DNA of 11,290 nucleotides from contig FR890656.1 in NCBI GenBank assembly GCA_000435075.1, positions 6,713-18,002 of the forward strand. The letters run 5' to 3'. The position numbers were made by a program, and so were the translations under genes. Of the stretch, positions 1 through 6,245 are shown piece by piece (within the stretch, counting starts at the first letter, position 1; the number at the start of each line of letters is the position of its first letter). This DNA is from Bacteroides sp. CAG:770 (GTDB taxonomy: Bacteria; Bacteroidota; Bacteroidia; Bacteroidales; UBA932). Below the pieces are notes generated by a model. It ran no database searches. It saw only the letters and a program-made list of their open reading frames with translations, and had not been told where the DNA came from.

Positions 1-31
1 ACAACATCAATGTCAGGAAAGAGTGCTTCAT
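1..31 (-). CDS. 5' end of a divergent gene, probable exported protein (partial)
   Basis: Reading the minus strand from 31, an ATG opens a frame that stays open to the window edge and encodes MKHSFLTLML. A short basic start followed by a hydrophobic run is how a signal peptide or lipoprotein leader begins. A Bacteroidota-type promoter box on the same strand (65-72) lies at a sensible distance upstream, leaving a leader of roughly 30 nt. Only ten codons are inside the window, so the function cannot be named. The gene is divergent from the DUF389 gene, and the two share one roughly 90-bp intergenic region. Confidence 0.5.
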   Translation of the reverse strand, partial: MKHSFLTLML

Positions 32-64
32 ATCTAAAATTTACCTAAATTCGTACAAATTTAA

Positions 65-72
65 CAAATATA
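65..72 (-). promoter_or_regulatory. Bacteroidota -7 box for the divergent minus-strand gene
   Basis: On the minus strand this reads TATATTTG, an exact match to the Bacteroidota TAnnTTTG -7 consensus. A TTTG occurs on the same strand at 90-93, 17 bp upstream, slightly closer than the usual 19-21 bp. It points at the ATG at 31. Confidence 0.5.
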
Positions 73-74
73 AT

Positions 75-82
75 TATTTTTG
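75..82 (+). promoter_or_regulatory. Candidate -7 box for the DUF389-capA operon
   Basis: TATTTTTG matches TAnnTTTG and would start transcription about 30 nt before the ATG at 119. No clear TTTG -33 element is seen about 20 bp upstream, so this is weaker than the other promoters in the window. It lies only two bases from the opposing -7 box at 65-72, so the two divergent promoters would compete for polymerase. Confidence 0.4.
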
Positions 83-118
83 TAAGCGCCAAAGAGATTA
101 AAAACTAAAATTACTGAT

Positions 119-1459
119 ATGCAACTGATACAGGAACTTAAATCATTCTTGAGAGGAGTCATAGACGTCCGCACAAGTACAGATACGGTCAAGGCTGCCG
201 AAAGCATCAAGAACAACATTTATTTCCGTGGTCCGAACGTCTGGATTCTCGTATGCGCGATTGTCCTGGCATCTGTCGGACTCAATGTCAATTCCACTGC
301 TGTCATCATCGGTGCCATGCTGGTATCGCCTCTCATGGGCCCTATCTTCGGAGTGGGACTCGGACTCGGTACGGAAGACACCGGCCTCATCAAATCCGCA
401 GTCAAGAACTTACTGATAATGGTCGTGATAAGTCTCACGGCAGCAACTATTTACTTTCTCATCACACCACTTAAGCTGGCGAACCCGACAGAGCTCATGT
501 CGCGTACAAACCCGACAATATATGACGTGATGATCGCGCTGTTCGGCGGTCTTGCGGGCATCTTCGAACAGTCCAGAAAAGAGAAAGGTACGGTCATCTC
601 CGGAGTGGCTATCGCGACAGCCCTCATGCCTCCTCTTTGTACAGCCGGATACGGTCTCGCTTCTGGCCACATCACATATTTCTTCGGAGCGCTCTATCTG
701 TTCTCCATAAACTGCGTATTCATCATCCTCGCGACCTACATCATGGTCAAGTACCTGAAATTCGAGGAAATGCAGTTCAGTGACGGCGGCACTGCAAAGA
801 AGACCAAGACCATCATGTCCATCGTCATCATCCTCATGATCGTGCCAAGTATCTGGTCCGCATTCGTGATGATCCGTGAGAACAGTTTCAGCATCAATGT
901 CGAATCGTTCATCAAGGAGAACAAGAACCTGGACAACGGCTATATCTACGACTACAAATTGTCTTACCGCAAGGGCGGAACCATCAATGTTTTCATTGCA
1001 GGTGAACCGCTTACGGCTTCAGAAAAGAACAGGCTCATCGAATCTGCCGAGAGACACGGCATCAAGGAAAGCCAGCTCAAGTTCTCCGAAAGGGCGATGT
1101 ATGAGGCCAATGACAATGTTTCAGAGAAACTCGTGAAAGGCATCTACGAAAGGACAGATTCCGAGATTTCGAGACGTGAAAGCCGTATCCGTGAACTGGA
1201 GAAGGAACTCGAGCAGTACCGTCGTGAGGAGATTCCATACACCCAGATTGCCAAAGAAATCAACAGCCAGTATCCTGAAATCGGAAAGCTGATTCTCGCC
1301 AGAGGTGCCGAGGTGAAATGCGACAGCCTTAATACATCGAAGGGACTTGTTCTCGTAACTGAGTCAGGCAAGCCTCTCAACGAACAGACCAGAGGCAAAC
1401 TTGAGAACTGGCTGAAAATCAGACTGGGTGATTCTACCGCAGTCGTAATCAGCCGATAA
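119..1459 (+). CDS. DUF389 family integral membrane protein
   Basis: The 446-aa product has an N-terminal cytoplasmic segment, then a membrane core (about residues 41-265) with roughly six hydrophobic helices. It carries the conserved family signatures VSPLMGPI (69-76) and ATALMPPL (about 165-172). These glycine/proline-rich helices are the hallmark of DUF389 (TIGR00341-type) proteins, whose transport or signalling role is not established. A soluble C-terminal extension follows. It contains a highly charged Arg/Glu-rich segment (about 340-380) predicted to form a coiled coil, then a small alpha/beta-like tail. Expected location is the inner membrane. The start at 119 fits: it lies about 30 nt behind a -7 box and the N-terminus begins with a typical amphipathic stretch. 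The stop TAA overlaps the next gene's ATG by one base, so the two are probably co-translated. The family call is secure; the function is unknown. Confidence 0.88.
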   Translation: MQLIQELKSFLRGVIDVRTSTDTVKAAESIKNNIYFRGPNVWILVCAIVLASVGLNVNSTAVIIGAMLVSPLMGPIFGVGLGLGTEDTGLIKSAVKNLLIMVVISLTAATIYFLITPLKLANPTELMSRTNPTIYDVMIALFGGLAGIFEQSRKEKGTVISGVAIATALMPPLCTAGYGLASGHITYFFGALYLFSINCVFIILATYIMVKYLKFEEMQFSDGGTAKKTKTIMSIVIILMIVPSIWSAFVMIRENSFSINVESFIKENKNLDNGYIYDYKLSYRKGGTINVFIAGEPLTASEKNRLIESAERHGIKESQLKFSERAMYEANDNVSEKLVKGIYERTDSEISRRESRIRELEKELEQYRREEIPYTQIAKEINSQYPEIGKLILARGAEVKCDSLNTSKGLVLVTESGKPLNEQTRGKLENWLKIRLGDSTAVVISR

Positions 1460-2643
1460 TGTCAGCGGCACGGAGGATAGCAAGGGCAGTTTTTGCCTGC
1501 ATTTGCCTGGTCGTTCCGGCCTGGGCATTTCCCCTACGAGCCCCAAATCACAGAAAACACACTGAGTCAGAAAAGGTTACAATCAGTTTGGACTCTTCGG
1601 CAGCATTGAAAACAGTGTCTTCTGCCGAGAGGCTGGCTCCTGCGGTTCCGCTTTACGGACCTGCCGATACTGTGACGATGTTCATCATCGGGGACGTGAT
1701 GCTCCATTCGCGACAGATGGAGTACAGTTACGATTCTTTTCTTGAGCATATAAGTGGAAGGATGAAGGCTGCAGACATCTCTGTCGCCAATATGGAGTTC
1801 CCTCTCGGCGGCAAGCCATACACCGGTTATCCGGCGTTTTCCGCCCCTGATGAATATGCCCGATATGTAAACAGATGCGGGGCCAATGTCTTTCTGGCGG
1901 CCAACAACCATATCCTGGACAAAGGCTACACCGGCATTGACAGGACACTCCACGTTTACGACAGCCTGGAGGCCGCGGGAGCCATCAGATACACTGGAAT
2001 AAGCGCTGATTCTCAGGACAATGCAGGCAGATATCCGCTTATTGTCAATGTCAGAGGGGTGCGGATTGCCCTGCTGAATTTCACATACGGGACCAACAAT
2101 CCGGCGAAGCCCGGCGTCTGGCCGAAAGTGAATCTGGCGGACACTACCGACATCGCGGAGGCGCTGTCCAGGGCAAAGGAGCGCAAACCCGATTTCATCA
2201 TCGCACTTCCGCATTGGGGAATCGAGTATGAACTGCGACATTCGGCCAGACAGGAGAGGCTAGCCCGCTGGCTGGTTTCGAAGGGGGTCAATGCCATTGT
2301 GGGTGCCCATCCGCATGTCATCCAGGATTCCTGCTCGATAAATGGTGTCCCTGTATTCTATTCGCTCGGCAATGCGGTTTCAAACATGAGCGCCGCCAAC
2401 ACTCAGCTCGAGCTTGCGGTAGAACTGAAATTTGCACGTTCGCCACAAGGAGACGTCTCCATGCTACGCCCTTCCGTCACGTTCCTATGGTGTTCTCTGC
2501 CAGGCAGATTCACAGACAGTTATGCGACATTGGAAGTCCACAGGTTCCTCGGCAGGCGCAGTCTCTGGAAATCTCCATATGACTACGACAAGATGATTTC
2601 GACATATAACCGCGTCAAGTCGGAAACAGGAATCAGAGATTAA
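1459..2643 (+). CDS. CapA family (PGA_cap) secreted metallophosphoesterase-like protein
   Basis: The 394-aa product begins with a basic, hydrophobic signal peptide (about residues 1-23, ending AWA), so it is probably exported to the periplasm. The ordered motifs of the CapA/PGA_cap family follow: GDVMLH (78-83), a DISVANMEFPL segment (about 106-116), NNHILDKG (149-156), PHWGIEYE (251-258), VGAHPHVIQ (281-289) and YSLGN (301-305). The conserved Asp, Asn-His and His residues form the metal site of the calcineurin-like phosphoesterase fold. The family is named after poly-gamma-glutamate capsule synthesis, but most Bacteroidota members have no capsule-operon context and their substrate is unknown. 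No capB or capC homologue is nearby. The ATG overlaps the preceding TAA by one base (TAATG), indicating translational coupling with the DUF389 gene. The family call is secure; capsule function would be a guess. Confidence 0.9.
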   Translation: MSAARRIARAVFACICLVVPAWAFPLRAPNHRKHTESEKVTISLDSSAALKTVSSAERLAPAVPLYGPADTVTMFIIGDVMLHSRQMEYSYDSFLEHISGRMKAADISVANMEFPLGGKPYTGYPAFSAPDEYARYVNRCGANVFLAANNHILDKGYTGIDRTLHVYDSLEAAGAIRYTGISADSQDNAGRYPLIVNVRGVRIALLNFTYGTNNPAKPGVWPKVNLADTTDIAEALSRAKERKPDFIIALPHWGIEYELRHSARQERLARWLVSKGVNAIVGAHPHVIQDSCSINGVPVFYSLGNAVSNMSAANTQLELAVELKFARSPQGDVSMLRPSVTFLWCSLPGRFTDSYATLEVHRFLGRRSLWKSPYDYDKMISTYNRVKSETGIRD

Positions 2644-2688
2644 GTATATCCGAGTTCCGCAATACGGAGGAGCCCTGGGCAAAGATAT

Positions 2689-2719
2689 TTTGCGTAACGG
2701 GATTATAGGTGTAACTTTG
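2689..2719 (+). promoter_or_regulatory. Bacteroidota promoter of the phoH gene
   Basis: A TTTG -33 element (2689-2692) and a TAACTTTG -7 box (2712-2719) are separated by 19 bp, matching the Bacteroidota sigma-ABfr promoter architecture. Transcription should start at about 2724-2726. This rules out the TTG at 2724 as start codon and supports the ATG at 2769 (leader about 45 nt). Confidence 0.75.
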
Positions 2720-2768
2720 CAGATTGAAATATTCTGAAAAGGCCGGGAAGGTCGGCATTGACAAAGAC

Positions 2769-3722
2769 ATGAGAAAAGACATTACATTGGAAGCAATGGA
2801 CCCGATAGAAATATACGGGGCCGGAAATAAGATATTGGCGGAATTCTGTTCCTATTTTCCTGGACTGAAGGTGGTTGCAAGAGGCAATCTGATAATGCTG
2901 GACGGAAATGAAGAACAGATAGAGCAGTTCAGTTCGAAACTTGACGAACTCGTGGAGAGGAGAAAGCATAAGATGAACCTCACCAAGTTCGATGTGGAGG
3001 ACATATTCGACGGCGAGACATCGCCTGACAGTTTCGTGTTGAACGGGGACGCGACCATAGTACACGGAACGGACGGAAAACCTATCAGAGCCAGAAACAA
3101 GACCCAGCAGGAAATGGTCAAGGCGTATTTTGCCAATGATCTCGTCTTCGCAGTGGGCCCTGCAGGTACAGGAAAGACCTATATCGCTATCGCATTGGCA
3201 GTCAGAGCATTGAAAAACAGGGAAATCAAAAGGATCATCCTTACTAGACCGGCCGTGGAGGCAGGAGAAAGGCTGGGATTCCTCCCTGGTGATCTGAAAG
3301 ACAAACTGGACCCGTATCTCCAGCCGCTATATGACGCTTTGGGAGACATGATTCCGTCCAAGAAACTTCAGGAGTTCATCGCAGAGGGCACCATCCAGAT
3401 TGCTCCGCTGGCATATATGCGAGGCAGGACATTGGACCGCGCATGCGTGATACTGGACGAGGCGCAGAACACCAATCTCGGCCAGCTGAAAATGTTCCTG
3501 ACTCGTATGGGCGCCAATGCCAAATTCATCGTGACAGGTGACGCCAGCCAGGTGGACCTTCCGAGAAAAGAGGACTCAGGTCTTCTCAAGGGCATCAATC
3601 TCCTTAAAAACATAAAGGGCGTCGCCACAATTTTCTTCAGCAACGAAGACATTGTGAGACACCCTCTTGTATCGAAAATCGTCAAGGCCTTCGACAAGGA
3701 AGAGGCCAATGACAATCGTTGA
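2769..3722 (+). CDS. phoH: PhoH family ATPase/RNA-binding protein
   Basis: This is a 317-aa product counted from the ATG at 2769. The frame can be extended to a TTG at 2724, but that codon sits on the predicted transcription start site. The first 85 or so residues resemble the N-terminal KH-like region of cytoplasmic PhoH proteins (segment ending GLKVVARGNLIMLDG). The P-loop ATPase domain carries Walker A GPAGTGKT (130-137), the TRPAVEAGERLGFLPGD signature, the YMRGRTLDRA segment and Walker B VILDEAQN (about 227-234). A sensor-like TGDASQVDLP follows. PhoH proteins are cytoplasmic ATPases linked to RNA metabolism and ribosome-related processes; the old phosphate-starvation link does not hold generally. 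Length and motif order are normal for the family. The gene has its own promoter and appears monocistronic, with the next gene 72 bp away behind another promoter. Confidence 0.93.
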   Translation: MRKDITLEAMDPIEIYGAGNKILAEFCSYFPGLKVVARGNLIMLDGNEEQIEQFSSKLDELVERRKHKMNLTKFDVEDIFDGETSPDSFVLNGDATIVHGTDGKPIRARNKTQQEMVKAYFANDLVFAVGPAGTGKTYIAIALAVRALKNREIKRIILTRPAVEAGERLGFLPGDLKDKLDPYLQPLYDALGDMIPSKKLQEFIAEGTIQIAPLAYMRGRTLDRACVILDEAQNTNLGQLKMFLTRMGANAKFIVTGDASQVDLPRKEDSGLLKGINLLKNIKGVATIFFSNEDIVRHPLVSKIVKAFDKEEANDNR

Positions 3723-3733
3723 CAATACGGGCA

Positions 3734-3768
3734 AATTATTTGATTTGCATTATTTGAATCAAATAATT
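3734..3768. repeat. 12-bp perfect inverted repeat, candidate operator
   Basis: AATTATTTGATT (3734-3745) is the exact reverse complement of 3757-3768, with an 11-bp spacer; two further G-T pairs could extend it inward in RNA. It covers the -33 element and most of the spacer of the promoter for the downstream ATPase gene. No U-run follows, which argues against a terminator for phoH and for a protein-binding operator. No regulator candidate is adjacent, so autoregulation by the ATPase's own winged helix is only a possibility. Confidence 0.5.
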
Positions 3769-3775
3769 ATATTTG
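3744..3775 (+). promoter_or_regulatory. Promoter of the archaeal-type ATPase gene
   Basis: TTTG (3744-3747) and TATATTTG (3768-3775) are 20 bp apart, an exact Bacteroidota -33/-7 arrangement. Transcription would start near 3781, giving a very short leader (about 14 nt) before the ATG at 3795. The promoter is embedded in the 12-bp inverted repeat. Confidence 0.7.
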
Positions 3776-3794
3776 CAATAAAACCGTATATGTA

Positions 3795-4958
3795 ATGATA
3801 AGGGCAAAGAATCCGTTCATAGTCACAGGACTAATCGAAAAAGAATACTTCTGCGACAGGATCAATGAATCCGCGAAATTGGTCAAGTCAGTCACCAATG
3901 GCAACAATCTCGTACTGATATCTCCAAGGAGGATGGGCAAGACAGGATTGATCAGATTCTGCTATGACATGCCTGAAATAAAAAATGACTATTACACGTT
4001 CTTCATTGATATTCTTCACACGTCCAGTCTGAGGGAATTCACATATACGCTTGGGAAAGAGATATTTGAGTCATTACAGCCACGAAGCCGAAAGATGGCA
4101 TCATCTTTCCTGCAGACATTGAAATCAATCAACGGCAAGTTCGGTTTTGACGTCATGACAGGTATGCCGTCATTCAGTATAGAACTGGGAGACATTGAAC
4201 AGCCTTCACATACGTTGGAAGAGATTTTCGGTTATCTGGAAAGGGCTGACAAACCATGTATCGCGGCGATTGACGAATTCCAGCAGATCGGAAAATATGC
4301 GGAAAAGAATGTGGAATCGTTGCTTCGCGGACACATCCAGAAATTATCGAACTGCAACTTCATTTACGCCTGCAGTGAACGCCACATGATGCAAGAGATG
4401 TTTCTGTCTTCTGCCAGACCCTTCTTCCGCAGCGCTGACATGCTTGAACTCGGAGCAATTCCAGAAGATATCTACGTGACATTCGTCGTGGACCTCTTCC
4501 ATAAAGCGGGAAAGGAAATCTCTCCGGAAAGCGTCGCCAAGGTCTATTCTTTCTTCAAGGGGCACACTTTCTACATGCAGAAGACTTTCAATGAATCATT
4601 TGCCGATACCGCAGAAGGGGCAGAATGCACGAATGAAGTGATTTGCACAGCAATAACAGCACTTGTGGATTCCTATGACACAGTTTTCCGCGAGATTCTT
4701 TCAAATATGGCAGAAAAGCAGAAGGAATTGCTGTATTCAATCGCCCTGGACGGCGAGGCTACAGCCATAACGTCTTCCGCATTTATCCGCAGACACAGCC
4801 TGTCTTCAGCCAGTTCCGTGCAGGCTGCCGTCAAGAAACTCATTGAGAATGAACTGGTAACAAGGACGGACAATGTCTACTCCATCACTGACAGGTTCTT
4901 AGCAATCTGGTTGACAAGACAGATGGGCTCCGGAAATCCGCTTCGGGCATTGATGTAA
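3795..4958 (+). CDS. Archaeal-type (STAND-like) P-loop ATPase with C-terminal winged helix
   Basis: The 387-aa soluble product starts with NPFIVTGLIEKEYFCDR, a typical opening for stand-alone ATPases of the Archaeal_ATPase (PF01637)-like group abundant in Bacteroidota. Walker A is SPRRMGKT (43-50). Walker B is IAAIDEF (156-162), with the catalytic Asp-Glu pair D160/E161. A sensor-like YACSERHMMQEMF follows at about 195. The C-terminal third is helical and ends in a winged-helix-like segment (about 315-375), with AVKKLIENELVTRTDNVYSITDRFLAIWL as a recognisable wHTH wing/LAIWL ending (key residues only). Physiological roles of these proteins are largely unknown; some STAND relatives act in stress or phage responses. 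The gene is expressed from its own promoter with a palindrome over it and ends at a strong terminator, so it is an isolated transcription unit. The family call is good; no specific function is claimed. Confidence 0.82.
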   Translation: MIRAKNPFIVTGLIEKEYFCDRINESAKLVKSVTNGNNLVLISPRRMGKTGLIRFCYDMPEIKNDYYTFFIDILHTSSLREFTYTLGKEIFESLQPRSRKMASSFLQTLKSINGKFGFDVMTGMPSFSIELGDIEQPSHTLEEIFGYLERADKPCIAAIDEFQQIGKYAEKNVESLLRGHIQKLSNCNFIYACSERHMMQEMFLSSARPFFRSADMLELGAIPEDIYVTFVVDLFHKAGKEISPESVAKVYSFFKGHTFYMQKTFNESFADTAEGAECTNEVICTAITALVDSYDTVFREILSNMAEKQKELLYSIALDGEATAITSSAFIRRHSLSSASSVQAAVKKLIENELVTRTDNVYSITDRFLAIWLTRQMGSGNPLRALM

Positions 4959-4971
4959 GTAATCTTTACAA

Positions 4972-5020
4972 AAGGAGTCTCACAGTATCTTCATAGCTGA
5001 AGAGTATTGTGAGACTCCTT
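4972..5020. terminator. Bidirectional hairpin terminator between convergent genes
   Basis: AAGGAGTCTCACA (4972-4984) is perfectly complementary to 5008-5020. The stem continues inward through CTTC/GAAG pairs with one bulge, leaving a 6-nt loop. Read on the minus strand the stem is followed by TTTTGTAAAG, a usable U-tract for the btuB-btuG operon. On the plus strand the 3' flank is less U-rich, but the stem is long enough to stop transcription of the ATPase gene. It lies exactly between the two convergent stops. Confidence 0.85.
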
Positions 5021-5036
5021 CGGGTATCGGAAATCA

Positions 5037-6230
5037 TCAGTTATACAGGAATGCAATGTGCGCAGGGACATCGCCTGTGCGGACACTCCATTTTAGTTTG
5101 CCTTCTTTTGAATAGCAGTGGAGGGTACCGCTGGAAACGAAGTCCTTGGCATCTGTCAGATAGATGTCACCGTTCTCAGGATTGACGGAAAGTCCGTAAG
5201 GATAAGGTATGCCTGACTCGGTGCCGTCGGTTATGAACTTCTCGGACTCGATAGAACGGGTATTGACATTGACCTTATAATAAGAGGTCGTAGGGGCCCA
5301 ATTTACAGGGTCATAAGCAGTTCCCATGACGTAGATGCAGTCGCCGCTGACAGTCATGTTCGCAACAGGCTTGTCAATGCTGGTGGCCACAGCATACTTG
5401 CCGTCCTTCTTCTCGAGACAATAGAGCTTGGATTTGACGTCAGCATAGTTGCCGAGTGATGAAACCCAGATTGCACCGTTCTTGTCCGCAACCATACGGC
5501 TCAGATTGATAGCGACTTCGATGCTGTATTCCACTTTCATTGACTTCAAATCCACTACAGAAACGGTATTGTCATAGTCATGGCCGTTCATGGAACGGTA
5601 ACCGCCGGAGTTTGCGACATAAGCCTTGCCGTCCAGAATCACAAGCTGTTCAGGCTGATAGCCTACCTCCACTTCGCCGGTAACCGTATATGTGTCAAGG
5701 TCAATGCGGTAGAGCGCACCCTTCTGGTCCGGAAGGTTCTTCTTGTCAGTAGCGACATAAGAGGTCACATAGGCGCAGTTGCCGTAAAATGCAATATAAC
5801 GGCAGTTAGGGATATCCACCTTGGCGATACGCTTGACGGTATTGGCATTCATGATCTCCACCTTGTGCGAGCCATTGACCACTGTGAAAACTCTGCCTTT
5901 GTAAACCTGGACATCATTGCCCGTATCTCCAAGTCCCTTTACGACCTCAGGATTGTACTCGGTAAACACATCCCTGATATAGAACGCATTACGGAAGTTG
6001 AAGAAATCCAGCTGAGCCTTATTGCTGCCGCTGTTTCCTTCATTGAGGACATACATTCCTACAGGATTGGCATTGACATCCGCAGGCGTATTCACCTGTT
6101 CATAATCAGACGGGACGTCACCGCTTCCGGGGAAAACGGGGATATCATCCTTACGGCAACCTGCCGCCATCGCAATCACGGCTGCAAAAACCAGAGCCGT
6201 CTTTCCAAAATTCATGAAAATCTTACGCAT
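5037..6230 (-). CDS. btuG: BtuG-like surface lipoprotein, DUF5074/YncE-type beta-propeller
   Basis: The 397-aa product has a lipoprotein signal peptide ending in MAAGC, with the lipidated cysteine at residue 25. This is followed by RKDD, resembling the acidic surface-export signal of Bacteroidota lipoproteins, so an outer-surface position is likely. The mature part consists of repeated beta-rich blades (for example VYKGRVFTVVNGSHKVEIMN and LVILDGKAYVANSGGY), as in DUF5074 proteins of the YncE-like seven-bladed propeller type. In Bacteroides, BtuG is such a lipoprotein: it binds cobalamin very tightly and caps BtuB. Here the gene starts 15 nt after btuB in the same operon, behind a cobalamin riboswitch, which supports the same role. 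The start gives a well-formed leader, and the gene ends at the hairpin terminator. The DUF5074-type call is strong; BtuG identity rests on context. Confidence 0.8.
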   Translation of the reverse strand: MRKIFMNFGKTALVFAAVIAMAAGCRKDDIPVFPGSGDVPSDYEQVNTPADVNANPVGMYVLNEGNSGSNKAQLDFFNFRNAFYIRDVFTEYNPEVVKGLGDTGNDVQVYKGRVFTVVNGSHKVEIMNANTVKRIAKVDIPNCRYIAFYGNCAYVTSYVATDKKNLPDQKGALYRIDLDTYTVTGEVEVGYQPEQLVILDGKAYVANSGGYRSMNGHDYDNTVSVVDLKSMKVEYSIEVAINLSRMVADKNGAIWVSSLGNYADVKSKLYCLEKKDGKYAVATSIDKPVANMTVSGDCIYVMGTAYDPVNWAPTTSYYKVNVNTRSIESEKFITDGTESGIPYPYGLSVNPENGDIYLTDAKDFVSSGTLHCYSKEGKLKWSVRTGDVPAHIAFLYN

Positions 6231-6245
6231 AAATATGATAATTGA

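Noticed and set aside
1567..2241. 224-codon open frame on the minus strand
   Set aside because: It is antisense to the motif-rich CapA gene, and its translation is Arg/Cys/His-rich with no recognisable domain.
2724..2768. TTG-initiated N-terminal extension of PhoH
   Set aside because: The predicted transcription start from the -33/-7 promoter falls on this codon, and the family N-terminus fits the ATG at 2769.
2724..4958. PhoH and the neighbouring ATPase as one functional system
   Set aside because: Each has its own consensus promoter, and a palindromic operator separates them, so shared function is not supported.
5580..6245. 221-codon open frame on the plus strand
   Set aside because: It lies wholly antisense to the BtuG-like lipoprotein gene, which has a signal peptide, lipobox and operon context. 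It is a shadow of codon bias.
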